A stretch of 64,000 nucleotides of DNA from Ananas comosus (Eukaryota > Streptophyta > Magnoliopsida > Poales > Bromeliaceae), in contig NC_033628.1 in NCBI RefSeq assembly GCF_001540865.1, forward strand, positions 7,356,965 to 7,420,964, given 5' to 3'. Of the stretch, positions 22,901-34,137 are shown piece by piece. Below the pieces are notes generated by a model that worked only from the letters and a program-made list of their open reading frames with translations, was not told the DNA's origin and did not search any database. Within the stretch, counting starts at the first letter, position 1. Every line of letters begins with the position of its first letter. A program made the position numbers and the translations under genes.

Positions 22901-23653
22901 TCATTCATGCCATAAAGTTTCAGTTTCTAACGACGCTAGGTTACAATGTTCAGTGGACGAACTGGGAACTATATAACAATTATTCTGAGATCTAATGCCC
23001 TTTAAGAACAAATTGTTATCACGAGTCACATGGCATTCTTCATCAGAAAAATTCACAGAATACCCATCATCACACAATTGGCTTATGCTTACGAGATTAG
23101 ATTTAAGCCCCTCAACATAGAAAACATCGTTCAAAGTAGGGCCATCTGAGATAGTCACTGTTCCTTTTCCAACAATTTTTGACGATCGACCGTCCCCAAA
23201 AACAACAAGTCCTCCGGAGATTTTGGTCAAAGAAGTAAACCAATTTTTATCTCCGGTCATGTGACGGGAACAGCCACTATCCAGATACCAAGATGAGTTA
23301 TCGTAAGCATGAAGTGAAGTGTGAATGACTAGGCATGGGAAAAGTTCACCTTTGCGCACCCAAACCTTACGTGTTTTGGGTTGTGTCAGTTCGCGTGCTT
23401 TTGTTGATCGTGGCTTGTCGACGATTTGAATTGACTTCCTCTTCATATCCTCCTTCTTTGGTTTCCATGCTTGTTTTGCCTTTGGCCTCGGAGTATATGG
23501 TGTCTGAATTTGGCTCTTCTTTTGTTCTATCTTCTTTGGAATCACAATTGACTTCATTGTCGTTTTAGGTTCACTCTTCAAGAGAGCTATAGAGCTCCTT
23601 CCCTTTTGGTAGCAGAATTTCTTTATGTGTCCTAAAACACCACAAATATACAA
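22901..23653 (-). pseudogene. SIRE copia protease region
   Basis: A 250-codon open frame starts with a second zinc-knuckle-like sequence (YICGVLGHIKKFC) and a lysine-rich linker. The copia aspartic protease follows with the active-site motif WYLDSGCSRHMTG (about 23255-23295) and the downstream block LNDVFYVEGLKSNLVSISQL. It ends at LWHE, just before the integrase HHCC region. It is out of frame with gag at about 23635, probably by one indel in the knuckle. Confidence 0.9.
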
Positions 23654-25365
23654 GTTTTGTTAGCCAAATTATTTTTAGGAGGGACAAACTTACGATAAAG
23701 TTTAGGTACAGCAGTTGACGAGTTTCCATCATCCTTCTTTGTAACTTGATCAATATATGTCCGTTCATAACCAAGTCCAAGTTTATTTGTCTGACCAAGT
23801 CCAAGCATCTTATCTAGTTTGCTCGAGCCAGATGAAAATTGGTTCAAATCCGACTTCAGTTGAATGATCGTCTTGGTGAATTCCATATTTGCTTCTCTAG
23901 CTTCTGAATTTTGTTTGGTAAGATACTTGATGTTCTCCGCCTGAGTCTCCTTTTCTTTTTCAAGTAACGAACACTTCTCAAGCAAAGAATTGTAAGCCTT
24001 GGTCAACCCATCTCTCTCTTGTTCTAAATCCTTTGTTAGAGAGGCCAACTTTGAATTTTCTTGTTCCAACTCATGTAGGCTACGCCGCAATTTCTTGTTA
24101 TGTTTAGCCATCTTCTTTGATTCAACAACTAATTGTTGATATGCTGCGATCATGTCATCTTCGTCCGATTCTTCATCCGATGAGTTCTCCGAAGATGACT
24201 TCTCTTGTATAGATGTTGTAGAAATCGAGTCAGTAGATGCTAGACACATGAAAGTTGAATCCTGTGCAAACAGTGCCGTGGCATTTACATCCTCTTCGCT
24301 CGAAGTAGAATCGTCAGATGAGGAGTCGTCCCAAGTCATAGCTTGCATAGCTTTCTTTTTCAACGACTTTTTATTAGGGCAGTCAGACGCTATATGGCCA
24401 AAGCCCCTACACTTGTAGCATTGGATTTGACCTTCACCGCTTTTCCTCTCTTTTGTGGAGTCCTTTTGAGAGTTATCAGATTTTCTGTATTTTGACGAGG
24501 AAGAAGTAGACGGACCCCCTTTTGATTTGTTTGTCTTTGATGAAGTAGACTTGGGAGGAAACTTCTTTCTAAAGTTCCGACGGAACTTCTTTGTTAGAAG
24601 TGCGAGTTGTTTCTCAAAGTCCTCCAAGCTTTGCTCCGACTCTGAATCTGATGAGGTTGACGAGACATCTCCTTTTGTTGATTTTAGAGCCATGCCTGAG
24701 GCTTTAGAAAAAGACTTGGAAGAAGACGAATTAGAAGGAAAAGTCATTTCATACGTTTGAAGAGCACCAACTAATTCATCTACTTTGAGTTCATCCGGAT
24801 GTTTTACCGTTTCAATGGCCGCAACCTTGGGACGAAAACGTTCGGGAAGAGTTCTCAAAATTTTTCGAACGATTTTTGGTTCAGAAATTTTTTCACCCAA
24901 ATTTGCACAAGTATTGACAATATCTTGAAGACGAGTGTAATACTCGGTAAAGGTTTCATTTTCTTCCATACGAATAGCATCAAAACGACTAGTCAACATT
25001 TGTAATTTCTGAACCTTTACCAAGCTTGTACCCTCGTGAGTGATTTGTAAAGTGTCCCAAATTTCTTTGGCGGTTTCACATGCTGATACTCGTGAAAATT
25101 CAGTTTGATTCAACGCATTGAACAAAGCATTGATACCCTTCCCATTGAACGAAGATAGTTCGTTTTCGTCTTTTGTCCACTTATTTCTAGGTTTCGGACC
25201 GGTGACATTCTCGACCACTTCAGTAGGATGTTTCCATCCGAATTCAACGGCTTGCCAAACCCGCTCGTCGATAGCAATGAGAAACGCCCTCATACGGACT
25301 TTCCAATAAGCATAGTTAGTGCCATCGAAGAGCGGGGGTCGATTGATGTTACCGCCCTCAGCCAT
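23632..25365 (-). CDS. gag: SIRE copia Gag
   Basis: This is an intact 577-codon frame from ATG 25365. The N-terminal capsid (residues about 1-215; FDGTNYAYWKVRMRAFL, TLPERFRPKV) is of the UBN2/retrotran-gag type. A serine/lysine-rich linker follows, then a CCHC knuckle CYKCRGFGHIASDC (about residues 315-328), an acidic serine-rich stretch and a long leucine/glutamate coiled coil (about 410-510). The conserved PKLYRKFVPP block lies before the end. A long coiled-coil gag is typical of SIRE elements. The terminal residues differ from the expected knuckle because of a frameshift at about 23640. Confidence 0.9.
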   Translation of the reverse strand: MAEGGNINRPPLFDGTNYAYWKVRMRAFLIAIDERVWQAVEFGWKHPTEVVENVTGPKPRNKWTKDENELSSFNGKGINALFNALNQTEFSRVSACETAKEIWDTLQITHEGTSLVKVQKLQMLTSRFDAIRMEENETFTEYYTRLQDIVNTCANLGEKISEPKIVRKILRTLPERFRPKVAAIETVKHPDELKVDELVGALQTYEMTFPSNSSSSKSFSKASGMALKSTKGDVSSTSSDSESEQSLEDFEKQLALLTKKFRRNFRKKFPPKSTSSKTNKSKGGPSTSSSSKYRKSDNSQKDSTKERKSGEGQIQCYKCRGFGHIASDCPNKKSLKKKAMQAMTWDDSSSDDSTSSEEDVNATALFAQDSTFMCLASTDSISTTSIQEKSSSENSSDEESDEDDMIAAYQQLVVESKKMAKHNKKLRRSLHELEQENSKLASLTKDLEQERDGLTKAYNSLLEKCSLLEKEKETQAENIKYLTKQNSEAREANMEFTKTIIQLKSDLNQFSSGSSKLDKMLGLGQTNKLGLGYERTYIDQVTKKDDGNSSTAVPKLYRKFVPPKNNLANKTCIFVVF

Positions 25366-25383
25366 GAGTTACAACCTATACCC

Positions 25384-25395
25384 GCTCTGATACCA
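25384..25395 (-). other. Primer-binding site of SIRE copia
   Basis: The complement of TGGTATCAGAGC lies 2 bp inside the 5' LTR end (25398), so minus-strand DNA synthesis is primed by initiator Met-tRNA. Confidence 0.92.
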
Positions 25396-25397
25396 CT

Positions 25398-26681
25398 TGT
25401 AAGATATGGATCCCGAGGATCTAAAAGGTAAGTAACACCTAGAGGGGGGGTGAATAGGTGTAAATCCGGCAAACTCGAAAAATCTCGATGCAAACAAAAC
25501 ACAATAGCGGAAATTAAAATAGCACACCGAGAATTTAACGTGGGAAAACTCCAATTCGGAGTGAAAAACCCACGGGACCGATCACGCAAAGAAAATCCAC
25601 TAAGAAAACTTGAGTACAAGTGATTTCGACCAAAAACACACGACTCAATTTACCGATTTCTCGTTGACAAAAACCAGTGCGTCCCTCCCTGGCCAAGGAG
25701 TGAACTCTCTGGCCAGAGAGTGTCTGGCCAGAGGAGCTGTCCTGGCCAGAGACTCCTGCTGTGTCCAAAAACTTTAGCTGAAAAACGTTAGGATCAGATG
25801 AAGATTCAGAAGATTTGTATATTTATTCGATACACCCAGCAGATTTTAATTCCGAAACTAATAAAATGGTTAAGGTTTGGGATCTTTGAGCAAAAGAAAG
25901 ACAAAGTTACGAAGCTAGATGTGTTACTCAAAGATCGTTAGTTGTAGCCGAACTAAGAAGCAAAAATGAGCTATGAAAGATGTTCTTAGTTCATCTACTA
26001 ACTAATTTCCACTTGGGAGTATCGAATACCAAAAGTTTTCTATTTAGTGGTGTTTAGAAGTTAAGATGTTCGAGGCCTTCCTCCAAGCTGCGCACCTAGA
26101 GCGCACTTCGGCTCCTAAGCCACCTGCGAAGTTCCTCAACTCCGCAACTGCGACGCTCCTCAACGTCGTTCCAGCTAACCACCTAAGGATAGCTAGCTCC
26201 TGGCCGTTTCTAGTGGNAGGAGACCGGTCTGTGAGAGACCGGTCTCTCAAGTGAGGAACCGGTCCCTCCCTGCGTGACCAAAAAATCCCACGTTCGGGAA
26301 CCGGTCTCTCAAACTTGAGACCGGTCCCTCGCTGCGCGACAGAACCACCAAGGTTCGGGAACCGGTCTCTCATCACAGGGGACCGGTTGCATCAAGGTTT
26401 ATGCAGTGAGGACCTTGGGGGAACCGGTCTCTCCATTTCAGAGACCGGTCCCAGAACACAAGAAAGTTCAGAAAATTTGTTTAAAAACAATCTAAGCCTT
26501 CTGAACTTATTTTAATCATGTATCTTCACCACAAATGATCTTTTCTACATACCTTAGGTGTCGTTCTTTCCGAATGAGTCTTTGTCCTCCAATTTGAATC
26601 TTCTCTCAAAAACTTCTGCGATCAACTCTTCAAGACTCCAAACAACTTTACGAAATTCGCCAACCTATAAAATCCTTAACA
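25398..26681 (-). mobile_element. 5' LTR of SIRE copia
   Basis: This is a 1284-bp LTR. Read on the plus strand it goes from TGTAAGATATGG to CCTTAACA. It contains four TGGCCA-centred palindromes (about 25690-25755) and nine ACCGGT palindromes (26223-26445). A single N is present at 26217. The ACCGGT block recalls that of the unrelated gypsy LTRs at 365-614 and 28960-29215. Confidence 0.93.
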
Positions 26682-26686
26682 TATTC
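26682..26686. repeat. Target-site duplication, right copy
   Basis: TATTC follows the copia LTR and is the partner of 15093-15097. Confidence 0.93.
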
Positions 26687-27720
26687 GAAGATTGATCTCC
26701 AGTTAGGTTATCACCAATTGAAAATCAAGCCAAAGGATGTGCACAAAATGGCGTTTCAAACTCGTTATGGTCACTATGAGTTTACGGCGATGCCATTTGG
26801 GCTTACTAATGACCCTGCTGCATTTATGGACCTAACGAATCCGGATTTCAAGCCGTTGTTGGATCGGTGTGTCGTGATGTTCATAGACGACATATTGATC
26901 TATTCTCGGAGCAATGAGGAGCACGAGGAGCATTTGAGAACTATGATGCAAATTCTTCGAGAAAAGAAGCTCTATGTTAACCTAAAGAAGTGCGACTTTT
27001 GGCTTCATGAGGTCGCCTTCTTAGGCCATGTTATTTCCGAGGGTGGTGTATCGATTGACTCAAGAAAAGTTGAGGCGATAAAAGATTGGCCTCACCCGAC
27101 GAGTGTTGCGGAGATCCGCAGTTTCCTTGGTCCTACGGATTATTATCGGCGGTTCGTGGAGGGGTTTGCTAAAATTATTACTCCACTAACGCACCTTACG
27201 CACAAAGGAGCCAAGTATGCATGTTTGGAGCGATGAATGCGATCGAAGCTTTCGGGAGCTAAAGGAGAGATTAACTTCTACTCCTATACTCGCCTCGTCG
27301 ATTCCGGGGGAGAGTTTTGTGGTGTATATGATGCCTCCTATAACAGTCTTGGGTGTGTTCTAATGCAGTGCGCGCGATTTATTGCTTATGCATCCCGCCA
27401 GTTGAAGAGCTTTGAAAAGAACTACCCTATTCATGATCTCGAGTGAGCCGCGGTGATTTCGCGTTGAAGCTTTGGAGGCATTATCTTTATGGTGAGTGTT
27501 GGGAGGTTTATACAGATCATAAAAGCCTCGAGTACTTATTCACCCAAAAGGAGTTGAACATGCGGCATCGGCGGTAGTTGGAATTATTGAAGGACTATGA
27601 TGTCACTATTCTATACAATCCGGGGAAAGCCAATGTAGTGGCTGATACACTTAGTAGAAAGTCGGTGGAAAATCTTGCCATGGTTATTACACATCAACCG
27701 TCGTTGTGTAATGAAATGCG
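26687..27720 (+). pseudogene. Tekay RT 3' half and RNase H (element 2 continued)
   Basis: RT resumes in the block [15 protein letters not shown], which follows on from GVYS at 15097. The sequence has [13 protein letters not shown], the catalytic FIDDILIYS (about 26882-26908), LGHVISEGG and the connection domain. A frameshift near 27220 leads into RNase H ([12 protein letters not shown] at about 27505-27540; ADTLSRKS at about 27643-27665) with stops at 27444 and 27575. Apart from these breaks it aligns well with element 1 at 7683-8605. Confidence 0.9.
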
Positions 27721-28788
27721 GCGGTTTGATCTTAATGTTGTAGCTCCAGAGGTTCCGGCTATTCTTGGTTCTCTAGTTGTGCAACCGACCTTGTTAGAGA
27801 AAATAAAAGAACGGCAATCTTCAGATTCGTATCTCCAAAATGTGCGGCGTGATATTGAGAGCGGGCGCGCCTGTGATTTCGGTATAGGATCCGACGGCGC
27901 ACTTCGGTTTCAGAACCGTTAGTGCGTTCCAAAAGACAAGAAGGTTCAAAAGGAGATATTGCAAGAAGCTCACCAATCTCCTTATAGTGTGCATCCGGGC
28001 GGTACCAAAATGTACAAAGATCTCAAAATACATTATTGGTAGCCGGGGATGAAGAAAGATATTGGACAGTTTGTGGCGCAGTGTTTGACATGTCAACAAG
28101 TTAAGGTGGAGCGCCGCTTTCCAGCAGGCAAGTTGCAAAGCCTACCTATTTTCATTTGGAAGTGGAAAGATGTGGCGATGGACTTTGTGATAGGTTTACC
28201 CCAATCACAAGCCGGACATGATGCTGTATGGGTTGTGGTGGATCGTTTGACGAAATCGGCACATTTTTTGCCGATTCACACCACTTGGTTCGGGGACAAA
28301 TTAGCACAAGTCTATCTTGATGAAGTTTTGAGATTGCATGGGGTTCCGACATCTATAGTATCAGATCGAGACCCCGGTTCACTTCTCACTTTTGGAAGAA
28401 CTTGCAAGATGCTCTTTGTACACGGCTCGATTTTAGCACGATATTTCATCCTCAAAGTGACGGGCAATCGGAGAGGACGATTCAAATTTTGGAGGATATG
28501 CTTCGGGCGTGTGTACTTGACTATAAGGGTGGTTGGCATGATTACTTGTCGATGGCCGAGTTCACATACAACAATAGTTATCAAGAAGTATTACGATGGC
28601 GCCATTTAAGGTCTCTACAGGAGAAAATGCCGATCCCCTATACATTGGAGTGATGTGGGTGAAAGGATTACTCTTAGTCCAGATGTGTTGCGGGAGGCAG
28701 AAGAAAAAGTTCACCTTGCTCGCCAAAGGCTGTTGACGGCGCAGTCGCGACAACAAAGTTATACTAATGTGCACCGGAGAAGTCTAGA
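27721..28788 (+). pseudogene. Tekay integrase (element 2), truncated
   Basis: This is the zinc-binding region (HQSPYSVHPGGTKMYKDLK; CLTCQQVKVERRFPAGKLQ) and the DDE core (AMDFVIGLP, SIVSDRDPG, SDGQSERTIQILEDML), with stops at 27920 and 28040 and frameshifts near 28375 and 28590. At 28788, in the region that in element 1 continues into the integrase C-terminus and chromodomain, a new LTR begins. The chromodomain and 3' LTR of this element are missing. Confidence 0.88.
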
Positions 28789-31278
28789 TGTAAAGAAGTG
28801 AATTCTCGAAATACGAGAATTGAACTTCTGTTAGAATCGACTAATTGTTGATTGGGTGTGCTTCGGAGAAGCCGAGGACATCAAAAATGCGAAATGTGCA
28901 TTATAGATGGTCTCGAAAGCCAGTTGTGCAAATCAGCTCCATTGCAGAGTTTTTGCTCTCGGGGACCGGTCCCTGGTGGGAGAGACCGGTCCCCGTAGGC
29001 ATGGTGTGCGGCAGAAAATCTCTGTGCACAAGTTTTGCTCTTGGGGACCGGTCCCTGGTGGGAGGGACCGGTTTCTGTAAGCAGGGGTGCGGCAGAGAAA
29101 ACTCTGCGCGCAATGTTTGCTCTCGGGGACTGGTCCCCGTACGCATAGAAATTGGCAGAAGAGCTCTGCCCGCAGAAGTTGCTCTCGGGGACCGGTCCCT
29201 CTAGGGACAGACCGGTCCCTGCAACCCGAAAATGCCCAGGCTGGGCTGTGTCATATGAGGCAAGTTGAGGGGTTTTTATGCAATTGTAGCATCAGTGAGG
29301 GGTATAGAGGGGAGATCACTCTCTCCCTCTCTCATTTCTCTCCCAACACCAACCAAATACCTCTCTCTCTCTAAGCTCTCTCTCTCTCTCTCTCTCTCTT
29401 GAAGTGAAGAAGGAGAAGAAGGAAAGGAAGGAGAAGAAGGAGCAAGCAAGGAGAAGGGTTTTCATCATCTCCACCATTGGAGCAAGCTTGAAAGGTAAGC
29501 TTTAAATCCAACAATGGTAGAAACCTAGGATTTGGATTTATAGCTCTAGAAATGGTTTGATTAGTACTCTAGCATGCTTAATAGGTGTTTAATGCTAGAA
29601 TCTAGAGTTCTTGTTGAAGTATTTGCATAGATGCAAACCTAGGGCTCCAAAAAAGGGGTTTTTGGAAATCGATGGGTTTGATCTCAATTGATGGCATCTA
29701 AACCTAATTGATAGGTGTCTAAGCGCGTGGGTGAAGTCGGAATCGTGATTCATCGAGTCGGTGAGAAGATATCGGCAAAAAGAGGCCAATTGAGCTTCGT
29801 TTCTACCTGGGAGGTCGAGACGACGTCATAACAATCACCGAATAGCATTCCTAGTGCCTCCACATCGTCGAAAGGTGGGTGGTGTCATCCCGAAGCAAAT
29901 CGGGTTCCTCTCTATGTCTTAGTGCATCATGATTTCGCATCTCTTATACATATGCATTGTAGGATTGCATTGTTTTCCATTCCTTATGCTTTCTAGGTGA
30001 TATCATAGTGTGAGTCGAATGCTTGGTATATTGGATAGATAAGGATTGGGTCGTAACATTGGATCCTATAGTGCCGAGGAGAGAGAGTCTCGATGATTGT
30101 TTAAAGACATAGCGAGTGGCATGTGAACACTGAATGGGAACCGGACAAGTGGCATTAACTTAGTGTAAAGTGACACTAGTAAATTGTGAACTTAGGGATA
30201 GGTGGACTTCCTAGTGGTGACTCGTTGAACAAGAACATAGTGTAGTCTAACACTTGTATATGGACATTGGGATAGGTGGATTCCGAGTGATTGCTAGCCC
30301 TAGCTCGTAGGGTATCCTCGAGTTGAGAGGATTGGATCATACTCACAGTCTATTTTATACTTGTGGTGGTCGCGCCACACAAGTCGTCGTGCATTCCAGA
30401 GTTTGGCGCGAGAGGGGCAGAGTTGATGTCCCACAGATGGTCTCGGGTTTGAGAGCGAGGTGCGTCTTCTTAACTTACGAGATGGCGAGGTGAGTCGTGG
30501 GCGAACCTAAGGATCGCCAATGATTGGGTAAACAAGAGAATACCACTGTTTATTAGACATTTACTCATTAGACATTGCTTAGTGGACATAGTGGCATGTT
30601 GATAGATTACTTACTATGTGACGCATGCATACATTACTTTTGATTGGGTATAGTAGCTTAGTTTTCTTACTATGTCGTTTACTGCTTCCCTTATCTATCT
30701 ATCTATCTATCTATCTGCTTTTGCCCACTCAGACCTAGTTGGGAGACCGACGGAGTCGGCGGCCGAACCCACTGGGAACTATGGACAATAGTTCTCACCC
30801 CACTATGTTGCAGGGCCTAGTACGAGCACGCTGGGCGAGGACCGCGACAAGGGCATAGCGCCCGAGCAGTAGCAGTTTAGTAGCTTTCCTATTTTGCATC
30901 AGCATCACCCTATGTGTATGAGTGACTCATGTCAGTGGGGATTCGGAGAGCTATTGATGTATTTGGTGATGATCTAGTAGACATGTATTCATTTTGGAAA
31001 AGATATAAGTGTAACTTGATGTAAATGAATGCAATGTGATGTAATAGCTAGTAGATCTCTCTTTTGTTCACTTGTATGTACTCGTGACTCTTGCTCTTAC
31101 TTGTTAGCACTTGTGGTGCTCTTCGTTGATCATGTATGTATGAATTTCTTTTCCTGGGCAAATTCTTGTACATGATCAGGTTGCTTAGCCTTGGGCGGAC
31201 AGGGGAGGTGCTGTCCATTCGGCATCTGTTTGACGTGCCCGAACTGGACCAAATTGGTAGCGGTCTCGAGGCGTGACA
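28789..31278 (+). mobile_element. Tekay-type 5' LTR of element 3
   Basis: This 2490-bp LTR runs from TGTAAAGAAGTG to GGCGTGACA, with a PBS 7 bp beyond. Six ACCGGT palindromes lie at about 28963-29215 and a long CT/AG tract at about 29355-29470. The R-U5 part holds an ATCT microsatellite (30693-30716) and the block 'ggcggccgaacccactgg' (30760). It is the same family as the partial LTR at 1-790. Short ORFs at 28845-29374 fall in the palindrome block and are not genes. Confidence 0.88.
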
Positions 31279-31285
31279 GATAAAT

Positions 31286-31297
31286 TGGTATCAGAGC
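31286..31297 (+). other. Primer-binding site (initiator tRNA-Met)
   Basis: TGGTATCAGAGC lies 7 bp after the LTR end at 31278. Confidence 0.92.
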
Positions 31298-31647
31298 AAG
31301 TTAAGAGCAAGTAAAGAGAGAGTCTAGGATTGATATAGGAGACCCTAGGATGGAAACCTTAAGGCTATAGGTGCGTGAGTGAGACGTGAACCTATGGCGG
31401 TGGCGGAAGTGATTCGATTGGGTCGAAGTTGGTGTTATGTCTCAAGTAGTTGCTAGAGATGGATTCAAGTGGTATTAGTTTTGACTTAAGGTGGTTATAT
31501 CGGCGGCCGACAGCATGACGCCAAGAGTCTAGAACGAGTACACTTGTGTGCTTTCGCCCGATTCTATCGTTGATTCATTTTGTGTCGTAGACGCAACGAA
31601 GTAATCGGGTTAAGGTAATTAACCAAGTGCTTGCGTTTCAGAAGCTA

Positions 31648-32955
31648 ATGGCACCAAAGAGATGCTACACGCGCAGATCGGTTCTGACACCGCCTCCCGA
31701 GGTGCCAGGGCAAGCTGGACTTCCCCGGGTGCCTGAGCCTCCTGTGGTGCCTGCGCAAGCCGGGCCAAGTGAGATGTAGCAGTTGCGTGCCAAGTGACTG
31801 CACTAGCTGGTCAGTTTGGAAGGCTCCAAGAGCTAATGGAGCGGCAGTTGGCAGCGGCGGCTGCGACGGCAACGGATGGTCGTGATCCACCCACACCCTC
31901 GACGAGTCTGCTTGAAGCAGCTAAGGGTGAGGGTATAGCAGCGGTTCTGGTGGCGACACGTCCCCCACCGGCAATTGTTCCTCCGGCGGCTTCAGGTTTG
32001 GTAACACCCGATGCAGCGGCCGAGGAATTGGAACGGGAACGTGCGTTGGCGGCTCTCATCAAGTTCAAGAAGTTCAATCCGCCCATTTTTGAAGGGAAGA
32101 AAGTGGAGCCATCGATGGTGGAGTCGTGGGTCGACTCAATGGAGACTCTCTTTGAGGACCTATACACTTTGGAGAGAGACAAGGTGTATCTCGCTACACA
32201 TTGCCTGGAGAAAGCAGCGAAAGTATGGTGGAAGCGAGTAAAGCGAGACCGGCCTTCTGGCCTTCCACCGATGTTATGGGAGGAGTTCAAGAAGGCGATA
32301 TTCGCCAACTATTTCCCGACACGGTGAAGCGGAAGCTCCAGGAGAAGTTTCGCAAGTTAAGGCAAGGGGACCGCACCGTGGCGGACTATGAGCAGGAGTT
32401 CTTCCATATCATAGATTGTGTCCCGGATGTGGTTCGAGATGACCGGGACCGGACCGACTGGTTCTTGCGAGGACTTCGGCCGGGAATCTATAAGGCCGTG
32501 TAGAAATTCAAGCTCACGACAAGCTCACGACCTTCGTGGAGGTTTTTGATCGAGCACTGTGGGTGGAGCACGGTGATGCCCATGTGCGTGAGGAGCGTGA
32601 GCTGTTGGCCGAGTCCAAGGACAAAGGGAAAAAACGGCAAGGCGGCCGTTCGGGGGGACAAGCAAGCTCCAAGAAGCCCCCGAAGTATCCGCGGACTCAG
32701 TACAAGGGCCGTGGAGCGCGACGATGTGTCATATGCGGTGGAGACCACCAACCGTCGCATTGTGACGAGCTCCAGGGCAAGTGCTTCAAGTGCGGGCAGC
32801 CGGGGCACTTCATACGTGACTGCCTGGGAGGAGGAGCCTCGCCTGCTCTATCTATCGCATTGGCGCCGGCAGCTCCAGCTCATTATAGAGGAGCTCCGCT
32901 GACGGCTGCGTCAGCGGGACACGCGATGGCGCCGCGTCAGCTTGAAATGAGGTGA
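31648..32955 (+). pseudogene. Tekay gag (element 3), broken
   Basis: ATG 31648 opens MAPKRCYTRRSVLTPPPEV. A TAG at 31777 and a frameshift at about 31794 follow, then the capsid (HCLEKAAKVWWKRVKRDR; EEFKKAIFANYFP). A second frameshift at about 32315 leads to KLRQGDRTVADYEQEF. The TAG near 32501 is followed by an 11-bp tandem duplication (32510-32531) that shifts the frame again. The zinc-knuckle part is intact: a CVICGGDHQPSHC block and CFKCGQPGHFIRDC (about 32783-32824). Confidence 0.88.
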
Positions 32956-34137
32956 TCGGCTCCGAGCGGGCGGGTGTTTGCCGATCAAGCGCAAGCCGAG
33001 GAACCTGCCGAGCCAGAGGAGCACCCCATTGTGGCAGGTATGGTTTTAATTAACGGAGTTCGTTCCAGAGCTATGTTTGATATAGGTGCCACGCATTCAT
33101 TTATCAGTAGGTCATTTGCACGAATGCATGACATAGACATACGAGAGTGTGATGGCATGTGGCGAGTAGAGGGCCCTGGACCTGCACTTCATATTTATAC
33201 AAAGTGCCCAACGTGTCGAGTACAAATAGGTGACTGGATAATGCCAATCCGAACGTTGGTGCTCAAGAAGTTGAAGGACTTCGATGTTATATTGGGCATG
33301 GACTGGCTCTCGAAATACTACGTGTCGATCGACTGTAAGAGTAAAGTGATCACGTTTCGTAAGCCAGGACAGAAAGAGTTTACCTACCGAGCTTGCAAGA
33401 GCTCGTGCTTCGCCGCGACGGTGTCGGCGACGAGGGCAAAGAAGTTAGTCAACAGCGGTTGCGCGGTTTATTTGGCGACCGTTGTGGAGGTTGACCGAGT
33501 GGCTCCGACCCTGGAAGAGTTATTGGTGGTGCGGGAGTTCCCGGACATATTTCCGGTGGAGTTGTCGGGGATACCGCTGGATCGGGAGATCGAGTTCGTC
33601 ATAGACTTGATTTCCGGTACCGCGCCGATTTCGAAGGCCCCGTATCGAATGGCACCGGCAGAACTGAGGGAGTTGAGGGATCAATTGCAAGACCTCCTTG
33701 ACAAGGAGTTTATCCGGCCAAGTGTATCACCGTGGGGAGCCCCAGTGTTATTTGTGTGGAAAAAGGATGGATCATTTCGACTCTGTGTGGATTATCACGA
33801 GCTGAACAGAGTCACGATCAAGAACAAGTACCTATTACCCCGAATCGACGACTTATTTGATCAGTTGAAGGGGTCGTGTGCGTACTCAAAGATAGACTTA
33901 CAGTCCGGCTATCACCGGTTGAAAATTAAGCCGGAGGACGTACAGAAGACCGCGTTCCGCACGCGGTATGGACACTATGAATTCACGGTCATGCCATTTG
34001 GGCTTACGAATGCCCCGGCGGCGTTCATGGATTTGATGAACTGTGTCTTCAGGGAGTTCTTGGACCGATTTTTCGTGGTCTTCATAGACGACATATTGCT
34101 CTATTCTTGCAGCGACGAGGAACATGCCGAGGATTTA
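32956..34137 (+). pseudogene. Tekay protease and partial RT (element 3)
   Basis: An open frame from about 32974 runs through protease and RT without a stop to 34158. The protease active site reads DIGATHSF (33079-33102) where DTGA or DSGA is expected, so the nucleophile triplet is damaged. RT carries [72 protein letters not shown] and the catalytic FIDDILLYS (34081-34107). It stops at about 34137 against an inverted LTR fragment. RNase H and integrase are absent. Confidence 0.9.

Larger units (their letters stand above)
15098..26681 (-). mobile_element. SIRE-lineage Ty1/copia element, complete but noisy
   Basis: This is an 11.6-kb minus-strand element with LTRs at 15098-16338 and 25398-26681, TATTC target duplications, PBS and polypurine tract. 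Domain order read on the minus strand is gag, protease, integrase, RT/RNase H and a 3' coding region, which is the copia order. The long gag with coiled coil and the long region between RT and the 3' LTR fit the SIRE/Sirevirus lineage. It split the RT of a Tekay element. The right half is nearly open; the left half is dense with small indels. Confidence 0.9.

Noticed and set aside
24152..25309. Plus-strand frames across the copia gag
   Set aside because: They are antisense shadows of the intact 577-codon gag on the minus strand.
28845..29374. Open frames of about 80-120 codons
   Set aside because: Same reason: they lie in the LTR U3 and leader of element 3.
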